Assembly: GCF_040096185.1 (NCBI RefSeq)
Contig: NZ_JBBMFF010000244.1
Location: 62,001-126,000 of the forward strand
DNA length: 64,000 bases
Reading direction: 5' to 3'
Source: JAZOXB01 sp040096185
GTDB taxonomy: Bacteria > Bacillota > Clostridia > Oscillospirales > Oscillospiraceae
The position numbers were made by a program, and so were the translations under genes. Positions within the stretch are counted from its first letter, which is position 1. The number at the start of each line of letters is the position of its first letter. Below are positions 7,698 to 14,760 of this stretch, piece after piece. The notes beneath the pieces were generated by a model. It made no database searches. It was not told the DNA's origin and was given only the letters and a program-made list of their open reading frames with translations.

Positions 7698-8327
7698 GTG
7701 GCTGATTTGACTATGGGCCAAAAAATCAAGACTTTGCGTGAAGAAAATAATCTTACTCTTGAACAGGTGGGCAATGCTGTTGGCGTAGGTAAAAGCACCG
7801 TTCGGAAATGGGAAAATGGGATTATTGCCAATATGCGCCGTGATAAAATAGCAGACTTGGCGAAAGTTCTTCACACCACACCGGCCTATTTAATGGGCTG
7901 GAAAGAAGAAGTTGAATTGGATAACCTATTTAGAATTGAAAAGCGAAAGTTCCCATTACTTGGGAACATTGCTTGTGGAACCCCTATCTTTGCCAACGAA
8001 GAAAAGGAACTGTATGTGGAAGCTGGTGCAAACATTCATGCTGATTTCTGCTTGAAGGCCAAGGGTGATTCCATGATCGGGGCCAGAATCTATGACGGGG
8101 ATATTGTGTTCATCAGAAAACAGGAAATGGTGGATGATGGTGAAATTGCCGCTGTCCTGATTGGTGATGAAGCCACATTGAAGCGTGTTCAATATAATCC
8201 TGAAGAAAACGAACTGTTGTTGTTCGCTGAAAATCCAAAGTATAAAACCATGCGTTACACAGGCGAAGAACTGAATCATATCAGGATTCTTGGAAAAGCC
8301 GTAGCCTTCCAAAGTGATATTCGTTGA
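7698..8327 (+). CDS. CI/LexA-like phage repressor (XRE HTH plus S24 peptidase)
   Basis: 209 residues from a GTG at 7698, chosen for AAAGGGG 7 bases upstream; the ATG at 7713 is the alternative. The N-terminal HTH (MGQKIKTLREENNLTLEQVGNAVGVGKSTVRKWENG) is followed by a LexA-type S24 domain with the catalytic-serine motif KGDSMIGARIYDGDIVFI and a downstream Lys in DEATLKRV. Such repressors hold the lysogenic state and self-cleave with RecA after DNA damage. A probable cleavage site is in NIACGTPIF. It is transcribed away from the early operon it presumably represses. Confidence 0.9.
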   Translation: MADLTMGQKIKTLREENNLTLEQVGNAVGVGKSTVRKWENGIIANMRRDKIADLAKVLHTTPAYLMGWKEEVELDNLFRIEKRKFPLLGNIACGTPIFANEEKELYVEAGANIHADFCLKAKGDSMIGARIYDGDIVFIRKQEMVDDGEIAAVLIGDEATLKRVQYNPEENELLLFAENPKYKTMRYTGEELNHIRILGKAVAFQSDIR

Positions 8328-8341
8328 AAGGGGGAAACCTC

Positions 8342-8914
8342 ATGTTTGGAAAAAAAGAACGCTGTGCGATATGCGGTGAAAAACTTTCCTTTACGGCAAT
8401 TCAAATCAATGGTGGTTCCATTTGTCCTGCTTGCAACCGTCTTTCCACTGGCTCCCCCTTGGCATCTGTGGAACAGGTGAAAAAGGCATGGGAAGAAAAC
8501 CACAATCGTTTCCGTAACTTCAAACCCGGAATGGTCATTTCAGATTTCGCAAGCGGCTTTTTGTTCATTGATCCTGAACAGAAAATGTTTTACCTGTCCA
8601 ACAGTAAAAAAACAAAGCTGGAACCTGTTGTTTTCAGGTTCTCTGAAATCAATGCCTTCAAGATTGAACAGGTTGGACAGAAAACCATTACTAAGACAAA
8701 AGGCGGGATTGGTAGGGCCGTTGTTGGCGGGGCCTTATTCGGAACAGCCGGGGCCATCGTTGGTGCCGCAACTGCCAAACAGGAAACGAAGGAAGTTGGT
8801 GGCGTTCCAATTTTATATGTTGATTTGTCCATCAACGGGATGAACACTACCGTTTCCATCTCCAACCCACCCCTGAAAGCCGCTGATTATCTTGAAAACG
8901 CTATGAACGAATAA
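8342..8914 (+). CDS. zinc-ribbon / glycine-zipper protein downstream of repressor
   Basis: 190 residues from ATG 8342 (GAAAGGGGGAAACCTC upstream). The N-terminus has CAICGEKLSF...GGSICPAC, a treble-clef or ribbon of the DUF4428 kind. A beta-rich middle follows, then a glycine-rich hydrophobic segment (GGIGRAVVGGALFGTAGAIVGAATA) that could insert into a membrane. It is co-transcribed with the repressor and so expressed in the lysogen, making it a candidate lysogenic-conversion or superinfection gene. The function is unknown. Confidence 0.7.
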   Translation: MFGKKERCAICGEKLSFTAIQINGGSICPACNRLSTGSPLASVEQVKKAWEENHNRFRNFKPGMVISDFASGFLFIDPEQKMFYLSNSKKTKLEPVVFRFSEINAFKIEQVGQKTITKTKGGIGRAVVGGALFGTAGAIVGAATAKQETKEVGGVPILYVDLSINGMNTTVSISNPPLKAADYLENAMNE

Positions 8915-9029
8915 TCCTTCAACATTCAAGATCAAATCCCTTCTGGTTATATTTTTCATACTTCTTATATACTCTTTTTTTTCTTTCATGTTTGAAGTAT
9001 CTGCACTATCTTGAATGTTGAAGGATTAT
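8911..9029. repeat. perfect 22-base inverted repeat around a 75-base AT-rich core
   Basis: The bases at 8911-8932 recur as an exact reverse complement at 9008-9029. The left arm starts at the stop codon of the preceding gene and begins ATAATCCTTCAACATT. The core is T-rich with no frame. It could be a very long-stemmed terminator/stability hairpin or a 119-base miniature inverted-repeat element. No flanking target duplication is evident to me. Confidence 0.8.
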
Positions 9030-9094
9030 CCCAAACCGCTTGCCTTACCGGGCTTTTAGTTCATTCAACATCCATTCAAAATGCAAAAAAAAAT

Positions 9095-9130
9095 GACCGC
9101 CCCCGGTCTTGCACACCGGAAGCGGTCAGG
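9095..9130 (-). terminator. intrinsic terminator reading leftward
   Basis: TGACCGC...ACCGG-type arms (9095-9108 with 9116-9129) form a GC-rich stem around TCTTGCAC. On the minus strand the stem is followed by a run of nine T residues (9094-9086). It would stop any transcript entering from the integrase side. It could also close the repressor operon, more weakly, in the forward sense. Confidence 0.65.
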
Positions 9131-9232
9131 CGAAACAAACCCTTTTGAAGTTAATGTTTCAAACGCCTTTGAACATTATATCACATGGGGTTTAGCTTTG
9201 CCATACCCAATTTTGAAAGTTCAGGTGATATA

Positions 9233-10246
9233 ATGCGAAATCCAAACGGGTATGGAACGGTTGCAAAGCTATCAGGCCAACGCCGCCGCCCATACATTGT
9301 GAAGAAAACCATAGGTTGGAATGACAAAGGCCATCCCATCTATGACATTATTGGCTATGCTGAAACCCGTGAGGCCGGGAACATCATGCTTGCTGAATAC
9401 AACCGTGATCCTTGGGATGTTGACCGGGCCAAGATCACCCTTCAACAGCTTTTTGACCTCTGGAAAGAAAAGAAGGCCCCGAAGCTGGGTGAATCCAATC
9501 GTTCTTCCCTCTGTTCAGCGTTCAAGCATTGTTCAGCGTATGTGAACAAACCTTACAAGCAACTGCGATCCTACCAAATGCAAGAAACCATTGATGGTTG
9601 TGGGAAAGGGTATAGCACCCAAGCGGCCATTAAGAACCTGTGGGGCCACCTTGACCGGTTCGCCCTTGAAATGGATATAATAAACCGGTGCTTCTCCGAA
9701 CTTCTGACTTCTGATCCAATACCGCCCACCAGCCGCCTTCCGTTCACCAACGATGAAATCAAAACGGTATGGGAACATCAGTCTGATCCTTGGGTTGATA
9801 CTGTTTTGATCTTGCTATATTCCGGGTGGCGTATCTCTGAATTTTTGAACCTGAAACCTGAAGATATAGACTTGAAGGAAGGCACGATGAAGGGCGGCAC
9901 CAAAACGAAAGCCGGTAAGAACCGCATTGTTCCCATCCATCCAAAGATCAGGCCCTTGATTGAACGGCGGCTTGCCGAAGGTGGCCCCCGGCTGATCAGC
10001 TACAATGGGAAGATTTGCAATCAAACCCAATACCGGATATTTTGGGCGGATATTATGAAGGCCCTGAAGCTGAACCATACCCCGCACGAATGCCGCCACA
10101 CCTTTGAAACCAAATTGGATAGCGCCGGGGCCAACCGGAAATGTATTGATTTGCTCATGGGTCATGTGTCCAAGGACACGGGAAACCGGGTCTATAATCA
10201 CAAGACTTTGGACGAACTGAAGGCCACCGTGGAACTGATTCCATAG
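9233..10246 (+). CDS. int: phage tyrosine integrase
   Basis: 337 residues from ATG 9233 (AGGTGAT upstream). An N-terminal arm-binding region is followed by a core-binding helix set and the catalytic domain. Visible active-site residues are Arg in YSGWRISEFLNL (about 200), His-x-x-Arg in HTPHECRHTF (about 285), His in LLMGHVS (about 305) and Tyr in NRVYNHKTL (about 320). It would carry out site-specific integration and excision of the prophage. It lies at the right end of the prophage and a terminator follows. The cognate att core is not identifiable because the left end is outside the window. Confidence 0.92.
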   Translation: MRNPNGYGTVAKLSGQRRRPYIVKKTIGWNDKGHPIYDIIGYAETREAGNIMLAEYNRDPWDVDRAKITLQQLFDLWKEKKAPKLGESNRSSLCSAFKHCSAYVNKPYKQLRSYQMQETIDGCGKGYSTQAAIKNLWGHLDRFALEMDIINRCFSELLTSDPIPPTSRLPFTNDEIKTVWEHQSDPWVDTVLILLYSGWRISEFLNLKPEDIDLKEGTMKGGTKTKAGKNRIVPIHPKIRPLIERRLAEGGPRLISYNGKICNQTQYRIFWADIMKALKLNHTPHECRHTFETKLDSAGANRKCIDLLMGHVSKDTGNRVYNHKTLDELKATVELIP

Positions 10247-10316
10247 GGTTCAAACCGGTGAACATTTTAGGCCGCTGAACGCTGAACTATGCACACATTA
10301 GTAACAAGAAAACCCC

Positions 10317-10357
10317 GAACCCCTGAAAAATCAAGGGTTCTGGGTTCGTCTGTTTTT
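10317..10357 (+). terminator. terminator after the phage integrase
   Basis: GAACCCCTGA-AAAA-TCAAGGGTTC (10317-10340) forms a stem with one mismatch. TGGGTTCGTCTG and TTTTTATTTT (10352-10361) follow. Confidence 0.65.
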
Positions 10358-10563
10358 ATTTTACCATATACCGTTCCGAAATCGTGGAATTTTTCGATTT
10401 TGGGGCGGTTTTCCTATTTTATGGACATACGGGAAAGGGTTCAAAAATGAGCTATGATTAAGTCAGTTCATCGATGGATTATTTCCAATCGAATGACCGG
10501 CCTGATGGGATATGCTCCCCGGCGATGTAGCGCAACGACCTGCGGCAAGGAAATGGAGGAACC
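10358..10563. other. prophage/IME junction zone
   Basis: 206 bases without a supported gene between the phage integrase terminator and the IME. It contains two short inverted pieces (CCGTTCCGAAATCG/CGATTTTGGGGCGG around 10372-10410) and a change in base composition near 10455. The prophage attachment site and the IME left end should both lie here. Neither the maff2 5' half nor a clear direct repeat can be seen. Confidence 0.4.
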
Positions 10564-10755
10564 TTGACCGCAGCGAGCGTACCAACGGGAACGAAACGCC
10601 GCTGTGAGATTCAGGGGCAGGAACGACAGCAGGACAACCCGGCAGAACTGATACCAAAACGCTACCCAAACACGACAAATCGGCGGGGTGTAGTCTGCCC
10701 CGTCCGTAATACTATGGGGCATTTCAAAGCGGCTCTATGGCCGTATTTTCCTTGA
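10564..10755 (+). CDS. possible 63-residue IME-end protein (weak)
   Basis: A TTG at 10564 with GGAGG four bases upstream opens a 63-codon frame (TAASVPTGTKRRCEIQGQ...). It is basic and polar without a known fold. The spacing is short for this ribosome site, and the segment also contains a hairpin (GGCGGGG...CCCCGTCC, 10681-10708) and a palindrome ATTTTCCTTGAAAAT near 10743. It may therefore be a non-coding end of the IME instead. Confidence 0.3.
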   Translation: MTAASVPTGTKRRCEIQGQERQQDNPAELIPKRYPNTTNRRGVVCPVRNTMGHFKAALWPYFP

Positions 10756-10847
10756 AAATCGCCCCGAAACATGACACCAAAAACCTTTATCCGCCTGTTC
10801 CCGTTGTTACGGCTGAAATGGGCGGATTTTCTATGATAGGAGGCACT

Positions 10848-11033
10848 ATGCCGAGAATGAGCAAGAAACGGAAGTTGGAGCTTTCCTTCTTCCTCAATGA
10901 CCGGGGGCGTGTGGCCTACAACGACCTGTGCCGGAAGTGCCAGCATAAGTGCAAGCAGAGTTTCCGGGCTGTCGTGATAGACTGCCCCCATTACCTGTCA
11001 AAACGAGCCAAGCGAAAGGAGAAAATCAGTTAA
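10848..11033 (+). CDS. Cys-rich VLP domain protein (IME)
   Basis: 61 residues from ATG 10848 with ATAGGAGG upstream. The KRKLELSFFLNDRGRVAYNDLCRKCQHKCKQSFRAVVIDCPHY pattern is the cysteine-rich VLP family found at the start of mobilization modules. Three or four cysteines (CRKCQHKC...C) suggest metal binding. The stop codon is immediately followed by the ATG of the HTH protein. ICE2 carries a relative at 62004. Confidence 0.8.
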   Translation: MPRMSKKRKLELSFFLNDRGRVAYNDLCRKCQHKCKQSFRAVVIDCPHYLSKRAKRKEKIS

Positions 11034-11366
11034 ATGGAATTTGAATTTATGAGCGCAGACACGGTTCTGCCGCCTTGTATGCCGCTACCCGCCGCAATGC
11101 TTCGGCTGCCGATCAGCAGCACAGCAAAAGTCATGTATGCCCGTCTGCTGAACACCACCCTTACGGCAGGGATAGAGGATAGCAACGGCATTTTGTTTGT
11201 CCGTTTTCCTATCATGGAATTAGCGGCAGCCCTCTCCCGCAGCCCCGTCACTGTGAAGCGTTCCCTGAAAGAATTGGAGGACATCGGGCTTATCCTGCGG
11301 GTGCGCCGGGGTGTGGGAGAACCAAACCGCATTTACACGCTGCTTCCCAAAGGAGGGCTGCCATGA
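11034..11366 (+). CDS. RepA-N-like winged HTH protein (IME)
   Basis: 110 residues directly abutting the VLP gene. LPPCMPLPAAMLRLPISSTAKVMYARLLNTTLTAG...GILFVRFPIMELAAALSRSPVTVKRSLKELEDIGLILRVRRGVGEPNRIYTL is the winged helix of replication-initiator/RepA-N-type proteins. It is far shorter than full plasmid initiators, so it may act as an origin-binding or regulatory protein for the IME's own replication (with the CHC2 primase and VapE downstream). Confidence 0.75.
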   Translation: MEFEFMSADTVLPPCMPLPAAMLRLPISSTAKVMYARLLNTTLTAGIEDSNGILFVRFPIMELAAALSRSPVTVKRSLKELEDIGLILRVRRGVGEPNRIYTLLPKGGLP

Positions 11367-11665
11367 TAAATGAGAAGCTGGAAAAGCTGAATCAGGAGAT
11401 TGCCAAAGGCGAAGCCAGACTGCGGCGGGCGCAGCATGAAGAAAAAATACTGGAACACCAGGTGAAGCAGCTTACCCGGAAGGAACGGACGCACCGGCTC
11501 TGTACCAGAGGAGCTATGCTGGAAAGTTTCCTTTTAAGGCCGGAAGTGCTGACAGACGAGGATGTGATGGACATTCTGAAACAGGCATTTTCTCAAAGTG
11601 GCATGAAGGAAATAGTTGCAGAAAGCGTGAAAGGGCGGGTAGCCGGGGAATCCCTTACGGAGTAA
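11363..11665 (+). CDS. DUF3847 family protein
   Basis: 100 residues, overlapping the HTH gene by 4 bases. The first about 60 residues form a charged coiled coil (LEKLNQEIAKGEARLRRAQHEEKILEHQVKQLTRKERTHRLCTRGAMLES), which is diagnostic of DUF3847 proteins found beside MobA/MobL relaxases. Its role is unproven. The position next to the oriT-like hairpin fits a relaxosome accessory protein. Its stop codon touches the hairpin. Confidence 0.8.
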   Translation: MINEKLEKLNQEIAKGEARLRRAQHEEKILEHQVKQLTRKERTHRLCTRGAMLESFLLRPEVLTDEDVMDILKQAFSQSGMKEIVAESVKGRVAGESLTE

Positions 11666-11705
11666 GGGCGCAACTATACACCGGTCAAGCCGGTGCGTTG
11701 CGCCC
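11666..11705. other. oriT: MobQ-type oriT-like hairpin
   Basis: GGGCGCAAC (11666-11674) pairs with GTTGCGCCC (11697-11705), and an inner CACCGG/CCGGTG stem lies between. The right arm ends TTGCGCCCTG, similar to the nick region TGCG/CCCT of MobQ-family origins such as RSF1010. It lies ahead of the MobA/MobL relaxase gene. This is comparison from memory, not proof of nicking. Confidence 0.5.
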
Positions 11706-11952
11706 TGCCGGGGGCTTCCTGCGGAAAGCGGATGATTTTCAGCACCGTTGCGGCTGCTTCCAATCATCACAGGGGACGCTACACTTCCCCTGCGCTGGCT
11801 GCGCCAGCTACCCCTTTGTGGACTTGCCGCCCGGGAACACCTTGCGCTGCAAGCTGTTCCCGTCCAGCAAGTTTACAATTTATCTATTCCAAAACAGGAC
11901 TGCCCGTAGTATAATAAAGCTAATGACGAACACTATCTAAGGAGATGGTTTT
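11706..11952. other. non-coding stretch and promoter before the SdpI-like gene
   Basis: GC-rich sequence after the oriT-like hairpin shows no supportable gene. At its end a TATAAT (11910-11915) with a weak TTCCAA (11887-11892) at 17 bases, and AAGGAG before the ATG, give the cargo gene its own promoter. Base composition falls sharply from here into the cargo gene. Confidence 0.5.
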
Positions 11953-12312
11953 ATGTATGGATTGATTGCTTTGAATTTCATCATACCCTTTGTTATGGTT
12001 TTTGTAGGATATATCTTAAAGAAGCACCCGGTAAAAGATATGACATCCGGTAACGGATACAATACGCCTACATCTCGGAAGTCACAAGAGCATTGGGATT
12101 ATGCACAAAGCATAGCACCTAATATTTTTATTGGTATTGGCAAAACATTAGGTTTGGTAGAAATCGTTTTGTGTATATCCTTACTTCTTCTTAATATTTC
12201 TACACAGACTACCGTATTTGCAGGAGTAGTTGTTGGAATTATTTTTCTGATTTTTGGATTTTATAAAACAGAAACTGGAATTACAAGTAAATTTGCGAAC
12301 AAAAACTTTTAA
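11953..12312 (+). CDS. SdpI-like small membrane protein (cargo)
   Basis: 119 residues with three hydrophobic segments (about 3-21, 62-82 and 90-107). The soluble part (SGNGYNTPTSRKSQEHWDYAQSIAPNIFIGIGKTLG) matches the C-terminal signature of SdpI/YfhL-type proteins. SdpI of Bacillus gives immunity to the SdpC toxin. Here the protein is much shorter, so immunity is a guess. The gene is AT-rich compared with its neighbours and sits between oriT and relaxase, as expected for an inserted cargo gene. Confidence 0.65.
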   Translation: MYGLIALNFIIPFVMVFVGYILKKHPVKDMTSGNGYNTPTSRKSQEHWDYAQSIAPNIFIGIGKTLGLVEIVLCISLLLLNISTQTTVFAGVVVGIIFLIFGFYKTETGITSKFANKNF

Positions 12313-12396
12313 GCTATTAGACAGCTTTCCATCATCGAGCCAACCTGACCCGAATCTTCAAAACTGAATACTAATCGCCTACCAGCGACACCACTA

Positions 12397-12431
12397 AGCA
12401 GGAAATCAGAAACGGTTTCCTGCTTTTCTTT
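12397..12431 (+). terminator. terminator after the SdpI-like gene
   Basis: GCAGGAAATC-AGAAAC-GGTTTCCTGC (12397-12425 with a small asymmetry) followed by TTTTCTTTT. It isolates the cargo gene from the relaxase gene at 12465. Confidence 0.65.
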
Positions 12432-12464
12432 TGCCCAAAATCAACCACAGGAAGGAGGAACGCT

Positions 12465-14054
12465 ATGCCCTGTCCACACCATGATATAAAAATAATCCAG
12501 CGCAGCAACCACCAGTCAGCCGTTGCGTCTGCCGCCTACCAGAGTGGGGAACGGCTGTTTTCCGAGTACGACCAGAAGCAGAAATACTATTCCCATAAAA
12601 GCGAGATTGTCCATACAGAAATCATGCTGCCGCCCCACGCCCCACCAGCGTATGCAGACCGCAATACTTTGTGGAACGCCGCCGAAGCTATCGAGAAGCA
12701 ATGGAACTCCCAGCTTGCCCGGAGAATCGTGCTTGCCATACCGAGGGAAATCCCCCCGGAACAGCACGCCGACCTTATCCGGGACTACTGCCGGGAGTTT
12801 TTTGTTTCTAAAGGCATGATTGCCGATTTTGCCATCCACGACAAAGGGAATGGGAATCCCCACGCCCACATCCTGCTGACCATGCGGGCAATGGACGAAA
12901 ACGGGAAATGGCTTCCCAAGAGCCGGAAGGTTTATGACCTTGACGAGAACGGCGAGCGTATCCGGCTCCCGTCCGGGAGCTGGAAAAGCCACAAGGAGGA
13001 TACCGTGGACTGGAACGACCAGAAGTACGGAGAGATCTGGCGGCAGGGCTGGGCGGCTACCGCTAACCGCTATCTGGAAGCCAACGGACGCCCGGAGCGC
13101 CTTGACCTTCGTTCCTATGAACGGCAGGGGCTTGATAAAATCCCCACCGTCCATATGGGGCCAGCAGTCAGCCAGATGGAGAAACGAGGGATACAGACCA
13201 ACATCGGCAACTTGAACCGGGACATCAAAGCCGCCAATTCCCTTATGCAATCTATCCGGCAGATGGTACGCCACCTGAAAGGCTGGATTGCAGACCTGAA
13301 GGAGAAAAAAGCCGCCCTGCTGGAAGCCTTGCAGGAATCGAAGGAACCCACCCTGCCGGAGCTGCTGGGGAAATATCTGGATTTGCGCCGGGAGGAACGT
13401 ACAGGCTGGACAAGCAAAGGCCAGCTTACAGGCAGCGTTGCCGATTTCAACAAGGTTATGGAAGCTATCCGCTATCTGCGGGAAAAGGAGCTGTCCACTG
13501 TGCAGAGTTTGGACGCTTATCTGGATACCGTCAGCGGGCAGGCCGTTTCCATCCGGGCAGAGATGAAGCCGAAAGAACAGCGTATGAAAGAAATCAACAC
13601 CCTGCTTTCCCATATCGCCAACTTTGAAGCCCATAAGCCGGTTCATGTGGAGTATGCTGCCATCCGGTTTAAGAAGCCACGGGAACAGTTTGCCGCCGCC
13701 CATCGGGACGAGCTGGACGCCTATAATGCCGCTATCCGTTATTTCAAGGTGCATTTGAAGGAGAAGAAGTACAGCATTAAAAAGCTGAATGAGGAACAGA
13801 CACAGCTTGCCGGAGAAGTTGCCGGATATAAGGAACGGTTGTCCGCATTACAGGAGGATGTGAAGATTCTCCGGGATGTGCGTCACTGGCTCAATCAGGT
13901 TCTTCCGTCTGAACAGTACCGCCAGACCGCCGAGCCGGGAAAGAAACCGTCCATCCAGCAGGCAGTCAAAGGCCGGACGCAGCGTATCCGGGAAGAACAG
14001 GCCGAGAAACGGAAGCAGCCCCGCACAGAGAAAAAACAGGATATGGAACTTTAA
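12465..14054 (+). CDS. MobA/MobL (MobQ) relaxase
   Basis: 529 residues. The N-terminal HUH nuclease has KIIQRSNHQSAVASAAYQSGERL (catalytic Tyr region), conserved acidic/histidine motifs, and the metal-binding HxH in GNPHAHILLTMR at about residue 131. After about 250 the protein becomes a long charged coiled coil ending KKQDMEL. It would nick the oriT and lead the strand into a conjugation channel supplied by a co-resident ICE, because the IME has no secretion genes of its own. A GGAAGGAGG site lies upstream of the ATG. Confidence 0.9.
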   Translation: MPCPHHDIKIIQRSNHQSAVASAAYQSGERLFSEYDQKQKYYSHKSEIVHTEIMLPPHAPPAYADRNTLWNAAEAIEKQWNSQLARRIVLAIPREIPPEQHADLIRDYCREFFVSKGMIADFAIHDKGNGNPHAHILLTMRAMDENGKWLPKSRKVYDLDENGERIRLPSGSWKSHKEDTVDWNDQKYGEIWRQGWAATANRYLEANGRPERLDLRSYERQGLDKIPTVHMGPAVSQMEKRGIQTNIGNLNRDIKAANSLMQSIRQMVRHLKGWIADLKEKKAALLEALQESKEPTLPELLGKYLDLRREERTGWTSKGQLTGSVADFNKVMEAIRYLREKELSTVQSLDAYLDTVSGQAVSIRAEMKPKEQRMKEINTLLSHIANFEAHKPVHVEYAAIRFKKPREQFAAAHRDELDAYNAAIRYFKVHLKEKKYSIKKLNEEQTQLAGEVAGYKERLSALQEDVKILRDVRHWLNQVLPSEQYRQTAEPGKKPSIQQAVKGRTQRIREEQAEKRKQPRTEKKQDMEL

Positions 14055-14118
14055 TAGGCGCTTGCTATTTTCTTTTTCGAGAATGACAGGCGCTTTTCTT
14101 ATTTTCAGGAGGATTTAT

Positions 14119-14760
14119 TTGAATGTATTTAAAGCTGTCAAGCAGTCTGTTACCACCCGGCAGGCTGCGGAGCATTTTGGAATCCGGGTGGGACGAAACG
14201 GGATGTGTGTCTGCCCCTTCCATGCTGATAAAAACCCCAGCATGAAGGTTGACCGGCGCTTTCACTGTTTCGGCTGTCAGGCAGACGGGGATGTGATTGA
14301 CTTTGTTTCCCGTCTGGAAGCTGTCAGTCCGAAGGAAGCCGCCCTCATGCTGGCGCAGGAGTTCTCCATCCCCTATGAGGACAGGGAACCACCCGGCAGG
14401 AGAAAACCCAAACCCCGGCAGGAAACCCCGGAACAGCGGTTTTGCCGCATGGAGCGTTACTGCTTCCGGGTGCTGTCCGATTATTACCATCTTCTGCGCC
14501 GCTGGAAACGGGACTATGCCCCTAAGATGCCGGAAGAAGCATGGCACCCGCTTTTTGTGGAAGCCTTGCAGAAGCAATCCCATGTGGAATATCTGCTGGA
14601 TGTGCTGCTCTCCCCGGATATGGAGGAACGGGCAGTCCTTATCGTTGACTATGGAAAGGAAGTGAGCAATCTTGAAAGACGAATGGCAGAGCTTGCCGCC
14701 CAAGATACGGCAGGCCGCAGAACAGACCATACAAGAAGCAGCCCCGCCCCGGAGCATTGA
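14119..14760 (+). CDS. CHC2 zinc-finger DNA primase-like protein
   Basis: 213 residues from a TTG at 14119, chosen for AGGAGG six bases upstream (14107-14112). The N-terminal DnaG-type zinc finger reads CVCPFHADKNPSMKVD...FHCFGCQADGDVIDFV. No TOPRIM polymerase domain follows, so the protein probably works with the VapE-like helicase downstream, whose gene overlaps it by 89 bases. Together they would replicate the excised IME circle. Confidence 0.85.
   Translation: MNVFKAVKQSVTTRQAAEHFGIRVGRNGMCVCPFHADKNPSMKVDRRFHCFGCQADGDVIDFVSRLEAVSPKEAALMLAQEFSIPYEDREPPGRRKPKPRQETPEQRFCRMERYCFRVLSDYYHLLRRWKRDYAPKMPEEAWHPLFVEALQKQSHVEYLLDVLLSPDMEERAVLIVDYGKEVSNLERRMAELAAQDTAGRRTDHTRSSPAPEH

Noticed and set aside
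12516..13754. 412-codon leftward frame across the MobA/MobL gene
   Set aside because: The composition and lack of motifs show it is a shadow of the relaxase coding strand.
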